Source: Enterococcus pallens ATCC BAA-351 (GTDB lineage: Bacteria; Bacillota; Bacilli; Lactobacillales; Enterococcaceae). Taken from it: DNA of 64,000 nucleotides. Location: the NCBI RefSeq assembly GCF_000407485.1, contig NZ_ASWD01000001.1, positions 992,001 through 1,056,000 of the forward strand, in the 5' to 3' direction. The notes beneath the pieces are model-generated. The model was given only the letters and a program-made list of their open reading frames with translations. It did not search any database and was not told the origin of the DNA. Shown here piece by piece: positions 31,606 to 40,859 of the stretch (the stretch's first letter is position 1; every line of letters starts with the position of its first letter). A program made the position numbers and the translations under genes.

Positions 31606-34110
31606 ATGCATGAGCAAATTGTAAAGTATGTCAGAGAAAACACAAAAATCAATGAAAAAGATAAGTTGCTCATTTCTTTGGAAACGAAAGATATTACAGA
31701 TTCACTGGGGTTTGAGAGAACCAGAGTAAGTAAAGTATTAAATCAAGAAGTCAATGAGGAACGTTTTTTAAAGATTAAGGGAAAACCGGTCAAATATATT
31801 TACAACTTTTTGGCATTAGAGCAAACAACCTGGAGAGATGTGAATGATTTGTGGAAGGCTATCTTCTCTCACAAAAAGGAACACAAGGGAGAGGCTAAGC
31901 TGGATGCTTTCTCAAAGCTGATTGGCTACGATGGCAGTCTTTCCTATGCTGTTAACCAAGCGAAGGCTGCGATATTGTATCCACCTAGGGGAATCCATAC
32001 GTTGATTACGGGGCCAAGCGGTGTCGGAAAAACCACTTTTGCGAAGACGATGCATGAGTATGCCTTGGACATCGGACAATTAGGAGAGAACGCGCCGTAT
32101 GTTTATTATAATTGTGCGGATTATGCAGGGAATTCGCAGTTACTTCTCTCGTTCTTGTTTGGTCATGTAAAGGGAGCCTTTACAGGGGCGGACAAAGAAA
32201 AAAGCGGATTGGTGGATGCTGCGAATGGTGGGATCTTATTTTTGGATGAAATCCATCGACTCCCTCCTGAAGGGCAGGAAATGCTGTTTTCGATCCTTGA
32301 TAATGGGACGTTTCGCAGGCTTGGAGAAAATAATAATGAGCAGCATCAAGTGGATCTGTTATTAATTGGAGCAACTACAGAAAATGTTGATGAGAGTATC
32401 TTAGCGACTTTTCGACGACGTATACCGAATGTTATTCATCTAGAAGGTCTGAAAAGTAAAAAAACAGAAGAACGATTTCAGCTGATTGAGAGCTTTTTTA
32501 AATATGAATCCACCAAAATTCAAAATCAAATGAATGTTCACAAGGATGTGATCAAGTTTTTCTGTATTTATGACTGTGTGGGAAATATCGGACAGCTTAA
32601 AAATGATATTCAAATGATTTGTGCCCGTGCATTCGCAGAAGCGATTATTAGTGATGCACAAACGATTGAAGTCACCAGTGACCATATGCAAATGAATGAA
32701 GAACAACGCATTTTATTTGCTAAAGAAAAGCGCAATGCCGTAGTAACAAGCAACTTTTTGGATAGCGTGGGCTCTCAAATATTTTCTAATGGGAAGAATA
32801 TCAGTCGTGAGACGATCGGCGGCAGCTCCCTTGCGATTGATACCTATCAAGAGGAGCAAGTGCTTTATCAAAGTATCTTGAATATGTACTCTGAAATGGC
32901 GAGTGCGGATCAAGCCTTTGAGACGACCGACATTAAAAGGAAATTGGAAGAGTTTTTCTCCATCGAATTGCCAGTCGATAATAAAGCCTTTCAATTAGGC
33001 AAAATAATCTCTCCAGAAGTATTCGACGGAGTAAAAGAATTATTTGATCGGCTAAGTAGAGAAAGAAAACTGTTATTTGATAATCAAGTTCGGTATAGCT
33101 TGGCTCTTCACATTGAATCAGTAAAGGTGAAGCTAAAGTCTGGGCGCTTAGAATCACCCGCAAAAACGCGAGAAAAAACGTATTCCGACCGCTTTGAGAT
33201 TTATCAACTGGTACACGATTCTTTAGGAAAACATCTCAATATCCAATTACCGGATCATGAAATCTTGGCCATCTGCATGTTTTTAGAAGCAGTACAGGTC
33301 TCAAAGCAAAACAATGGTGTTGGAATTCTGATTGTCATGCATGGAGACAGCACAGGCAGCAGTATGGCGAAGGTAGCAAACGATTTGCTGGATTGTGACC
33401 ATGCGAAAGCGATAGACATGCGATTAACGGACTCTTTCACTGACTTAGTTAAGCAAGTTGTTAGAGAAGTAAAAAAGGAAAACTATCATAAGGGACTGTT
33501 GCTACTTGTAGATATGGGGTCATTAGTGAGTTTAGACCGAATTGTTTCAGAGCGCACCGGGCAGGAGGTTAGGCTAATCAGTTCAGTTAGCACACCGATT
33601 GTTTTAGAAGCTACGAGGAAATCATTGCTTCCTGGGATGACGTTAAATGAACTGACTAAACAAATTGCTCATGATGCAGCTTATCTGGAAGGAGCAAAGG
33701 CAGCTTCAGTTATCAGTGCCTATAAAGACGAAAAAAATGATTTAGTGGATATTTTACGCTACGATGCCCGAATTTTTGAGTTAATCAAAGATTCAACCAA
33801 CTTCATTGATACAAAAAAATCAATTCCACTAATAAATGAAGCCATTAGTAAAATATGCAGCCATTTGAAATTAGTCATCACAGATGCCGTCTACATCAAG
33901 ATGCAGTTTCATTGCCACAGTATGATTGAACGAGGGATTCGGAAAGAACCTCTAGTTAATCCAAGAACGGCTGAGGATATTTCACAGCATGCACACATCT
34001 ACAAAGTTCTTCGTAAAGAAATGATTTTAATTGAAAATGCGTACACAATTAAACTCAGCGACGATGAAATGGCGTATCTGATTGAGATAATTATCAATCT
34101 CGAGGATTAG
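31606..34110 (+). CDS. LevR-type sigma-54-dependent PRD activator
   Basis: An 834-residue regulator. An N-terminal winged helix (~1-75, SLGFERTRVSKVLNQEV) precedes an AAA+ sigma-54 activator domain with Walker A GPSGVGKTTF (~136), the sigma-54 contact loop GAFTGA (~190) and Walker B ILFLDEIHR (~210). PRD1 (~490-560) is followed by a mannose-class EIIA-like domain (GILIVMHGDSTGSSMA, His ~578) and PRD2 (~740-834). I chose ATG 31606 because GGGAGG sits 7 bases before it and the longer frame starts inside a terminator. It should activate the -24/-12 promoter at 34245 that drives the mannose-class PTS operon, with PTS phosphorylation reporting sugar supply. Confidence 0.93.
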   Translation: MHEQIVKYVRENTKINEKDKLLISLETKDITDSLGFERTRVSKVLNQEVNEERFLKIKGKPVKYIYNFLALEQTTWRDVNDLWKAIFSHKKEHKGEAKLDAFSKLIGYDGSLSYAVNQAKAAILYPPRGIHTLITGPSGVGKTTFAKTMHEYALDIGQLGENAPYVYYNCADYAGNSQLLLSFLFGHVKGAFTGADKEKSGLVDAANGGILFLDEIHRLPPEGQEMLFSILDNGTFRRLGENNNEQHQVDLLLIGATTENVDESILATFRRRIPNVIHLEGLKSKKTEERFQLIESFFKYESTKIQNQMNVHKDVIKFFCIYDCVGNIGQLKNDIQMICARAFAEAIISDAQTIEVTSDHMQMNEEQRILFAKEKRNAVVTSNFLDSVGSQIFSNGKNISRETIGGSSLAIDTYQEEQVLYQSILNMYSEMASADQAFETTDIKRKLEEFFSIELPVDNKAFQLGKIISPEVFDGVKELFDRLSRERKLLFDNQVRYSLALHIESVKVKLKSGRLESPAKTREKTYSDRFEIYQLVHDSLGKHLNIQLPDHEILAICMFLEAVQVSKQNNGVGILIVMHGDSTGSSMAKVANDLLDCDHAKAIDMRLTDSFTDLVKQVVREVKKENYHKGLLLLVDMGSLVSLDRIVSERTGQEVRLISSVSTPIVLEATRKSLLPGMTLNELTKQIAHDAAYLEGAKAASVISAYKDEKNDLVDILRYDARIFELIKDSTNFIDTKKSIPLINEAISKICSHLKLVITDAVYIKMQFHCHSMIERGIRKEPLVNPRTAEDISQHAHIYKVLRKEMILIENAYTIKLSDDEMAYLIEIIINLED

Positions 34111-34113
34111 CTT

Positions 34114-34206
34114 AATGCACACAAGTTAGAATGCGATCTTTACGCATGCACACATATGAGAGAATAAATGCACACATCGAGCGAAGCCTCCTCGATGTGT
34201 GCATTT
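34114..34206 (+). promoter_or_regulatory. TGCACACA repeat cluster and 16-bp inverted repeat upstream of the sigma-54 promoter
   Basis: ATGCACACA occurs at 34115, 34146 and 34168, and as its complement TGTGTGCAT at 34196-34204. The last two form a perfect 16-bp inverted repeat (34166-34181 with 34191-34206). Spacing of ~40-130 bases before the -24/-12 promoter is right for an upstream activating sequence bound by the LevR-type protein. The inverted repeat, followed by TTTGTTTTTT, may also end the levR transcript. Confidence 0.65.
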
Positions 34207-34244
34207 TGTTTTTTAGACGTGTGCTGAAGCGCGTTTTAGCAAGT

Positions 34245-34261
34245 TGGCACGATACTTGCTT
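34245..34261 (+). promoter_or_regulatory. Sigma-54 (-24/-12) promoter
   Basis: TGGCAC-5 bases-TTGCTT, an essentially perfect match to the consensus TGGCAC-N5-TTGCW, ~33 bases before the IIB start. Together with the LevR-type gene upstream this makes sigma-54 control of the following operon highly likely. Confidence 0.92.
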
Positions 34262-34293
34262 TTAGTAAGGTAACAAGCAAAGGAGGAAAAATC

Positions 34294-34767
34294 ATGAAAA
34301 ACATTGTTTATTCTAGAGTTGATGATCGTTTGGTACACGGACAGGTCATGACAGCGTGGGTTCAAACGACTGGAGCCAATTGTGTAGTCATTATTGATAA
34401 TCAAGTAGCCAAGGATACATTTTTACAAATGGTTATGAAGCAGTCGATGCCTGGAAAGATTAAATTAGAGGTATTAACGATTGAACAAGCAGTTGACTAT
34501 CTGAGTAAGGATGACCCAAAACTAAAACTATTTATTCTTGTAAAAACACCTAATGTAGTCCTTGAGCTGGTTGAAAAGGGTGTCGATTTTCGAAGTTTAG
34601 GGGTTGGTGGAATGGGCGCCAAACCGGAAAGAAGTCCATTGTATCGTAATATTTCAGCTTCAGAGGATGAAAAAGCTGCCTTGGTTAAGCTGCAAGAAAA
34701 AGGATTGGATGTCTTTTTCCAAGTAACACCGGATACCAATAAAGTTCAGCTTTCATCAGTTCTTTAA
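34294..34767 (+). CDS. PTS IIB subunit, mannose/fructose/sorbose class
   Basis: A 157-residue cytosolic phosphocarrier with the active-site His15 in RVDDRLVHGQVMTAW. Conserved LGVGGMGAKPERSPLYRN (~105) is typical. AAAGGAGG lies 7 bases before the ATG. First gene of the sigma-54 operon: IIB-IIC-IID-dehydrogenase-dehydrogenase-IIA-epimerase. Phosphate should come from the separate IIA at 38762. Confidence 0.95.
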   Translation: MKNIVYSRVDDRLVHGQVMTAWVQTTGANCVVIIDNQVAKDTFLQMVMKQSMPGKIKLEVLTIEQAVDYLSKDDPKLKLFILVKTPNVVLELVEKGVDFRSLGVGGMGAKPERSPLYRNISASEDEKAALVKLQEKGLDVFFQVTPDTNKVQLSSVL

Positions 34768-34782
34768 AGAGGGGGAACCAAC

Positions 34783-35547
34783 ATGCAAATTTCACTTATT
34801 CAAGCATTTCTAATCGGTGTTCTATATTATTTTACAGTCGCCAATAGTCCTTGGTTGACTGGTTTGACCAGTGTATCTGTCCGGCAGCCGATTGTGGCGG
34901 GTACGATCGTAGGTATTATCTTAGGAGACCCGTTAACCGGCTTAATTATTGGTGCGACAATCAATGGATTCTTTATTGGTTTTATTTCGCCGGGAGGCTC
35001 TGTTTCCAGTGAACCAGGTATTGCCGGAATTGTCGGGACCGCTTTAGCCATTATGTCCAACTCTTCACCCGAAGTAGCGATTTCCCTGGCAGTTCCCTTT
35101 GGATTAGTTGGAACGCTGATCTGGAATGTTAGACAAACCATCAATTCATTTTTTGTTCAATGGATGGATCGGATGGTAGAAAAAGAAACCTATCATAAAA
35201 TCATGTTTATTCATTTAGTTCCGTCTCAATTATGTACGTTTGCGATTAGCGCGATTCCTGTGATGTTGATTCTAAAACTGGGAGGCAGCTCCGTTTCTTC
35301 CTTATTAACGTTTCTAGAAGGAACACCGATGAGTATTCTTAGCGCTATCGGAGGGGTCTTGCCAGCTCTAGGGATTGCCTTAACCCTTAAAGTCATTATG
35401 AATCGAAAAGGAATCATTCCGTTATTCCTGTTGGGCTATTTCTTAGTGGTTTATGCAGAATTGCCAATGATGTTATTAGCGGTTTTTGCCACGATTATTG
35501 CCTACTTCTATGCAGACTTAAAATTTAAAGATGAAGCGGAGGTCTAA
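34783..35547 (+). CDS. PTS IIC subunit, mannose/fructose/sorbose class
   Basis: A 254-residue permease subunit with about seven membrane segments and the family sequences RQPIVAGTIVGIILGDPLTG and PGGSVSSEPGIAGIVGTALA. With IID it forms the membrane channel. Ribosome site AGAGGGGGAA lies before the ATG; 15 bases separate it from IIB and 2 bases from IID. Confidence 0.95.
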   Translation: MQISLIQAFLIGVLYYFTVANSPWLTGLTSVSVRQPIVAGTIVGIILGDPLTGLIIGATINGFFIGFISPGGSVSSEPGIAGIVGTALAIMSNSSPEVAISLAVPFGLVGTLIWNVRQTINSFFVQWMDRMVEKETYHKIMFIHLVPSQLCTFAISAIPVMLILKLGGSSVSSLLTFLEGTPMSILSAIGGVLPALGIALTLKVIMNRKGIIPLFLLGYFLVVYAELPMMLLAVFATIIAYFYADLKFKDEAEV

Positions 35548-35549
35548 AA

Positions 35550-36407
35550 ATGGACAATCAAATGAACGAAATGGTTTTTGATGAATCCCGTAAATTAACT
35601 GGAACAGATTTAAACAAAGCCTTTATTTATTGGACCAGCTTAGCACAAGCGACTTATTCATGGGAGCGCATGCAGGGGCCGGCAATGGCAGGAGCAATGA
35701 TTCATGTAATGGAACGCTTGTACCCAGATGCCGATAAATATAAGCAGGAAAGAAAAGAAATGATGGCTCGCCATATGGAGTTTTATAATACCGAGCCTTG
35801 GTTAACCGGACCATTCATTTTAGCCGTTATTCTCTCAATGGAAGAAGAAAAGGCCGCCGGTGTTCCGATTGAAAGTGAAGATATTTCAGGGATGAAGACT
35901 GGTTTGATGGGCCCTATGGCAGGGGTCGGGGATACCCTGCGGCAAGCAACGCTAATTCCAATTGTCGGCTCCATTGCGATTGCGCTGGGTACCAGCGGGA
36001 GCTACTTTGGACCAATCCTTTATATGGTAGCAACGCTAGGGATTAACTACGGCATTTCTTACTTCGGATTTCGGAAATTATTTACAAAAGGAAAAGAAGG
36101 CATTAGTGAAATTTTTTCTGGCGGTCTATTAGAAAAGTATATGACGATTGCAACCAGTGTCGGAGCGGTGACCATCGGCGGTTTAGCTGCAAATACCGTG
36201 AAGCTATCCTCCTCAGCGGTCATTAATTTAGGAGAGAACAAGATGGTTGTCCAAGAACTGTTCGATAAGATTATTTTGGGAATTTTACCATTGTCGATTA
36301 TTTTTCTTACCTTGTATTTGTTAATGAAGAAGAATCTTAGCTCTACCAAATTGCTGTTAATGTTAGTCGTGATTGCAGTCGTAGGTGTGTTGATTGGATT
36401 TATTTAG
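35550..36407 (+). CDS. PTS IID subunit, mannose/fructose/sorbose class
   Basis: A 285-residue subunit with N-terminal cytosolic FIYWTSLAQATYSWERMQG, the signature MKTGLMGPMAGVGDTLRQAT (~115) and C-terminal membrane helices (…FIY… VIAVVGVLIGFI). Partner of IIC in the channel. The start has GGAGG 6-7 bases upstream, inside the end of IIC. Confidence 0.95.
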   Translation: MDNQMNEMVFDESRKLTGTDLNKAFIYWTSLAQATYSWERMQGPAMAGAMIHVMERLYPDADKYKQERKEMMARHMEFYNTEPWLTGPFILAVILSMEEEKAAGVPIESEDISGMKTGLMGPMAGVGDTLRQATLIPIVGSIAIALGTSGSYFGPILYMVATLGINYGISYFGFRKLFTKGKEGISEIFSGGLLEKYMTIATSVGAVTIGGLAANTVKLSSSAVINLGENKMVVQELFDKIILGILPLSIIFLTLYLLMKKNLSSTKLLLMLVVIAVVGVLIGFI

Positions 36408-36425
36408 AACTGGGAGGAACGGTTG

Positions 36426-37622
36426 ATGAAGGCAATTATTATAGGGGCAGGTAGAATAGGAAGAGGATTTGTGGCATCGCTATTAAAACACAATCAAGTG
36501 GAGCTGACTTTTTTTGATGTGAATCCATCAGTGGTGGAGCAGCTAAATGAGTATAAAAAGTACACGGTTCATGTTCTGGGAAACCCAGAAAAGGATACGG
36601 TTATCGATAATTATCAGGCATATTTACTCTCTGACAAGGAACGATTGGTCACAGAATTAGTAGAATCAGCTTTTGTTTTCACCTCAGTAGGAGGTAAAAA
36701 CTTGGCAAGTGTAGGAGAAAAAATTTCAGAAGCTTACCATGAACTGTATCAACAAAATCAGCTTCCTAAAAATGTGTTTATCACCTGTGAGAATTGGCTC
36801 ACGCCAGCGGAGGAGCTTCGCGAAGCGATTCTTAATGGGTTATCTGAAGAGGAGCAAAATAAATTTGACGACGGAAATGATGTCAGTCAAGCCGTCATTC
36901 GAGCTTCAGGAACCTCAGCTCCATCTGATTTTGATTTAAAAAATCAGATGGATACCTGGGTGCAGGATTATTGGGAGATTCCCGTTGATCAAGCGCGAAT
37001 AACGGTCAATCAGCTGCCTGACTGGCAATATTTTAAGTTTGATCCGCAATTTGGCAAGATGCTGTACCAAAAAATTTACACCAACAATACAAGTGTCGCC
37101 TTAATTGCTTATTTAGGTTCGCTAAAAGGGTATACACTATTAAGTGATGCAGCGAATGATCCCGAGATAGTAGAACTCCTTGATCAAGGATACGATGAGA
37201 TCAATCGAGCGTTAATCGCTCAGCTGCAGGTATCAGAGGAGAGTCAGCTGGAATTTTCGCGGATCGCTAAAGAAAAATACCAAAGTCGAACAATCATTGA
37301 TGACGTGGATCGTATTGCTAGAGATCCGATTCGCAAGTTATCGCCTACCGATCGCTTAATCGGCCCTGCGAAGATGGCCTTAGACTCTGGGTTTGAGCCT
37401 AGGGCACTGGCTAAAGCAATCGCAGCTGCGCTTTACTATGATAACAAGGAAGATCAGCTATCTGTGAAACTGCAGGAAATGAGAGCAGCAAAAGGGGATA
37501 TCAAAACGTTGGAAGAACTGTCTGGCTTAAAAGAAAATGACCCTTTATTAAAGTTAGTACTTGCAGCGATTGAGGAACTGAAAGAAAAAGAATGGATAAA
37601 GCAGGTGAATGAAGATGAATAA
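36426..37622 (+). CDS. Mannitol-1-phosphate dehydrogenase-like oxidoreductase (paralogue A)
   Basis: A 398-residue cytosolic NAD(P)-dependent enzyme. The Rossmann motif GAGRIGRGF (~7) is followed by TSVGGKNL, CENWLTPAEEL and the helical C-terminal half. In the catalytic helix the usual K-x4-N-x-G-H of polyol dehydrogenases reads KIYTNNTSVA: Lys and Asn are kept, but Gly-His is lost. It probably oxidises the imported alditol phosphate, or reduces a ketose phosphate, with unusual specificity. ATG 36426 has GGGAGG 8 bases upstream. It overlaps the next, related gene. Confidence 0.85.
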   Translation: MKAIIIGAGRIGRGFVASLLKHNQVELTFFDVNPSVVEQLNEYKKYTVHVLGNPEKDTVIDNYQAYLLSDKERLVTELVESAFVFTSVGGKNLASVGEKISEAYHELYQQNQLPKNVFITCENWLTPAEELREAILNGLSEEEQNKFDDGNDVSQAVIRASGTSAPSDFDLKNQMDTWVQDYWEIPVDQARITVNQLPDWQYFKFDPQFGKMLYQKIYTNNTSVALIAYLGSLKGYTLLSDAANDPEIVELLDQGYDEINRALIAQLQVSEESQLEFSRIAKEKYQSRTIIDDVDRIARDPIRKLSPTDRLIGPAKMALDSGFEPRALAKAIAAALYYDNKEDQLSVKLQEMRAAKGDIKTLEELSGLKENDPLLKLVLAAIEELKEKEWIKQVNEDE

Positions 37623-38748
37623 AGTAGTCATTTTTGGTGCAGGTCAGACAGGTAGAGGCTACACCGCACGATATTTAGCTGAGAAAAACGTAGAAATTGC
37701 CTTCGTTGATCAGGATAAGGAACTGATCCAGCGAATCAACCAAGATCGTTTTTTCTCCATTCATTTTTACAATAAAGATCGCACCCCTTTTATTGTAGAA
37801 AAGATTAAAGGGTATCATGTGGAGGATGATTTATCCGAAATTTTAGCAACAGCAGATATTATTTTTACTGCGGTAGGGGAGCAAAACTTAAAAGCAGTTG
37901 CCACAACAATCCGAAAAAATTGGCAGTCGGACAGCCATTTACCACAACTATTAACCTGTGAGAACGGTATTAACCCGGGAAAGGTGCTCCACGAAGCATT
38001 AGTAGAAGCATTTGGAAAGGATTTGAAGGTGAATGTTTCGCAAACAGCGGTATTTTGTTCAACAATCAATCTAGAACAAACGCGGTTGGATATCTTGTCG
38101 CAAAATATCACGCATTTCCCTTATGATACCGATCATTTTGATGGAGAGCTTGATTTTAACGGAGCGGAAAAGATCCATGATTTTGAAAACTATTTAAAAC
38201 GTAAAATTTATACGTATAATTGTTTTGCTGGGATCATAAGCTATTTAGGGTATCTCAAAGGCTACGAATTATTTGGTGATGCCGCAAATGACCCTGAGAT
38301 TTTGACAATGATCGATCAACTTCAGGAAAGCTTAAATCCTAGCTTGGCAAAATATTTTAACATTCCCTTAGAGGAGCAGAAAGACTTTTCTGACAAAGCG
38401 ATGACTAAGTTTAAGGATCGGGCAATTATCGATTTCTGTATCAAAAACGGCCGGGCAGCCAAACGCAAGCTTGGCAAGACAGAACGCATCTATGCACCAT
38501 ATACCATCATTAGACAAAATGATTTAGATACAGAGATTTTACCTTTTAATGCAGCTGCGGCACTGGTCTATTGGGAAGAATTACAAGGCATCACAGAACC
38601 TGAACTGCCTAGTGACCACCGAAAATTGCTGGCTGAGCTGTTAGAAATTAACGAAGATGCACCTTATATAGAAAAGACCCTGTATTATTATCAAAAAATC
38701 AAAAAGAATCGAGAAGCTATTCAATTGCTAAATTTATTGAATAAATAA
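37615..38748 (+). CDS. Mannitol-1-phosphate dehydrogenase-like oxidoreductase (paralogue B)
   Basis: A 377-residue paralogue of the preceding gene, overlapping it by 8 bases. Rossmann motif GAGQTGRGY (~7), TAVGEQNL, CENGINPGKVL. The catalytic helix reads KIYTYNCFAG, again keeping Lys and Asn but lacking Gly-His. Both share YLG-x-LKGYxLxxDAANDPEI after it. Two tandem copies could form a heteromer, or oxidise and reduce at different carbons to epimerise an alditol phosphate. ATG 37615 is preferred over 37609 because AGGTG is 7 bases away. Confidence 0.85.
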   Translation: MNKVVIFGAGQTGRGYTARYLAEKNVEIAFVDQDKELIQRINQDRFFSIHFYNKDRTPFIVEKIKGYHVEDDLSEILATADIIFTAVGEQNLKAVATTIRKNWQSDSHLPQLLTCENGINPGKVLHEALVEAFGKDLKVNVSQTAVFCSTINLEQTRLDILSQNITHFPYDTDHFDGELDFNGAEKIHDFENYLKRKIYTYNCFAGIISYLGYLKGYELFGDAANDPEILTMIDQLQESLNPSLAKYFNIPLEEQKDFSDKAMTKFKDRAIIDFCIKNGRAAKRKLGKTERIYAPYTIIRQNDLDTEILPFNAAAALVYWEELQGITEPELPSDHRKLLAELLEINEDAPYIEKTLYYYQKIKKNREAIQLLNLLNK

Positions 38749-38761
38749 GGGAGTGAGAAGA

Positions 38762-39199
38762 TTGATTGATATTGTCGTTGCTACACATGGACCGCTAAGT
38801 AAAGCTTTTGAAGAAACAGTAGCTCTCATTGTCGGAGATGCAACCCCCATCAACTATGTTGGTTTCTTTCATGGAGATGATGTAGAGCATTTAGAACAAG
38901 AAATTCAATCGAAAATTTTTACTTCTTTAGAGCAAAAAAGACAAGTTCTAGTTTTTATTGACCTGCTGGGGGGCAGTCCATCGAATCGGAGTGCGTTAAT
39001 TCTAAATAAATTAAACGAGAAGACTCCCCATGTCGAGTTCATAACTGGTGTGAATCTCCCCATGTTAATAGAGGCTGTCGTAAATCGCCAGACAGCCGGA
39101 AGTGTTCAAGAACTTAAAGAACAGGCGATCACCGCAGGCAGAGCAGGTATTACCGACTTGAAGCAAATATTTAATGTGATTGGAGGAGATCCGTCGTGA
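38762..39199 (+). CDS. PTS IIA subunit, mannose class
   Basis: A 145-residue EIIA with the phosphoacceptor His9 in VVATHGPLSKAF and the dimer-core sequence VLVFIDLLGGSPSNRSA (~65). I chose the TTG at 38762 because AAGGGAG is 6-8 bases upstream, whereas GTG 38753 would overlap that ribosome site. It supplies phosphate to IIB (34294). Its product may also phosphorylate or dephosphorylate the LevR-type activator in response to flux. It overlaps the epimerase gene by 4 bases. Confidence 0.92.
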   Translation: MIDIVVATHGPLSKAFEETVALIVGDATPINYVGFFHGDDVEHLEQEIQSKIFTSLEQKRQVLVFIDLLGGSPSNRSALILNKLNEKTPHVEFITGVNLPMLIEAVVNRQTAGSVQELKEQAITAGRAGITDLKQIFNVIGGDPS

Positions 39200-39852
39200 A
39201 ATTGTTGCCTTCGTTGATGTGCCTCGATTTTTCTCAGGTTGATTCGGAAATTAAAAAGCTAGATGAAGCAGGTGTCGATGGCTACCACATTGATGTGATA
39301 GATGGACATTTCGTCAAAACCTTTGGATTAGGACAGCAGGATATTCAAGCGGTCAAAAGAGTTTCCAAAAAACCACTAGATGTCCACTTAATGACCGATG
39401 CCCCTTATCAGTTTATCGATTATTTCGACTTGGTCCCCGGTGACATGGTTCATATCCATCCAGAGGTAGATCCCGAACCAAGTAAAACCATTCAAAAATT
39501 AAAAGAAAAAGGGCTTAAAGCAAGCATTGTTTTAAGTCCAAGCACTGCTATTTGTACCGTTCAAGAGCTGTTGCCAATTGTTGATGCCGTTCTAGTAATG
39601 ACGGTTAATTTAGGCTTTGCTGGACAAAAATATCTTGATTTTGTCGATGCAAAAATTCAACAGCTGGCTGATTTAAGAGAGGAAAAAAACTATTCCTTTG
39701 AAATCTATACAGATGGGGCAATATCACCGGATAAGATAAAGAACCAGCTTAAAATGAGTGTTGATGGCTTTGTCCTTGGAACCTCTGCTTTATTTAAAAA
39801 AGAGGAGACTTACGATAATCTAGTTAAATCCTTGAGAAGCTTAAACGGATAA
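39196..39852 (+). CDS. Ribulose-/allulose-phosphate 3-epimerase family protein
   Basis: A 218-residue TIM-barrel enzyme with GTG start and GGAGG upstream. Family motifs: LPSLMCLDF (N-term), DGYHIDVIDGHFV with the metal His and Asp (~30), DVHLMTDAPYQFID (~65), VMTVNLGFAGQKY (~135) and EIYTDGAIS (~178). It interconverts ketose phosphates at C3: Rpe acts on ribulose-5-P, AlsE on allulose-6-P. In an operon with alditol-phosphate dehydrogenases and a PTS it most likely delivers the product to glycolysis or the pentose-phosphate pathway. Last gene before the terminator. Confidence 0.9.
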   Translation: MKLLPSLMCLDFSQVDSEIKKLDEAGVDGYHIDVIDGHFVKTFGLGQQDIQAVKRVSKKPLDVHLMTDAPYQFIDYFDLVPGDMVHIHPEVDPEPSKTIQKLKEKGLKASIVLSPSTAICTVQELLPIVDAVLVMTVNLGFAGQKYLDFVDAKIQQLADLREEKNYSFEIYTDGAISPDKIKNQLKMSVDGFVLGTSALFKKEETYDNLVKSLRSLNG

Positions 39853-39995
39853 CGCTACTGTTCCTAAGGTTGCTTTTAGCTTTTGACCTTTTAAAGCAAT
39901 TACGGTTTCTTGTTGAAAAAACTCATAAAACGATTGACCACACTAAAAACTATGCAAGAAAGTAGTCCATTAGCTGAAAATAAAGGTTAGACATT

Positions 39996-40037
39996 ACGGC
40001 TCTAAGGAAATTAGCAAGTTCCTTGAGTCGTTTTTTT
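39996..40037 (+). terminator. Terminator of the sigma-54 PTS operon
   Basis: ACGGCTCTAAGGAA / TTCCTTGAGTCGT stem with one mismatch pair, then seven T's. Confidence 0.85.
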
Positions 40038-40499
40038 GGTTGAAAAATTTCAAATTTGAATCAAAAAAATAAAGAGACTAAGGTCAGCGGATTCAACAGT
40101 AAACCAAACCCAATTCGCTCGTTAAGCCAACTCCTTATTTTACTTTTCATTTCAAAAAATCCTAATTTCACTTAATAACTGCAATCTAACTTATCCTTTT
40201 TGTTCTATCGACGGTATTGGCTGATAAAACACACATCCTCGAAGATCAGGAAGCTTTTTGATTCCCTGTTTTTGAATTATTTTTGTAAAACTTATTGGTA
40301 GTCCCCTACGTTTTACAGCTTGGAAAAATTTCAGGAATAGATTCGACCAATTGACAATTGCTATAGAGACTTTTCAGCTAGAAAAATTCATTATTGGAGC
40401 TGTTCTTTGGTATAAGGGCTTAGTTTTTAATGCAAATGCAGGGCGTATCCATTAAACTGTTAAGTAAAGATGTTCTCGTGTTTAGAAGGGATTGATTAG
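40038..40499. other. Intergenic stretch without recognised gene
   Basis: AT-rich, with no open frame with a ribosome site and no clear hairpin. The last ~80 bases should carry the promoter of the ion-channel pair. Confidence 0.5.
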
Positions 40500-40859
40500 G
40501 TGATTGGCTTTATTTTATTGTTTAGAAATATGTGGCACATTTTGAAAATACTCTTTAAGCAAGAAGAACAAAAAACGATCATGATTGCTTTGGTGGTGAT
40601 CTTAACGATTGGTACGTTCTTTTACCACAATGTGGAGGCTATGTCGTATCTAGATGCACTTTATTTTTCTGTGATGACCTTGGCAACTGTTGGTTACGGG
40701 GACTTGGCACCTACTACTGCCTTAGGTAAGTTATTTTCTATTTTTTATGTGTTGATTGGTGTTGGACTGCTATCGGCGGTCATCGTCAATATGAATCGGG
40801 CATTAATGGAATACCATAAAACCAAGCCGCATCATTTGCGAAAAAAGGAGCTGCCATAA
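40500..40859 (+). CDS. Two-helix potassium channel protein
   Basis: A 119-residue membrane protein. An N-terminal amphipathic stretch precedes helix 1 (~25-45), the pore loop with the K+ filter TVGYGD in TLATVGYGDLAP (~66), and helix 2 (~75-97, FSIFYVLIGVGLLSAVIV). A short basic tail has no RCK domain. Four copies should form a KcsA/MthK-like pore. GTG start with AAGGGA ~9 bases upstream. The stop TAA overlaps the ATG of the chloride-channel gene (TAATG), so the two are coupled. Confidence 0.9.
   Translation: MIGFILLFRNMWHILKILFKQEEQKTIMIALVVILTIGTFFYHNVEAMSYLDALYFSVMTLATVGYGDLAPTTALGKLFSIFYVLIGVGLLSAVIVNMNRALMEYHKTKPHHLRKKELP

Noticed and set aside
34111-34210. CRISPR or small tandem array made by the TGCACACA repeats
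   Set aside because: Only four short copies with irregular spacing. Position before a -24/-12 promoter fits activator sites better.
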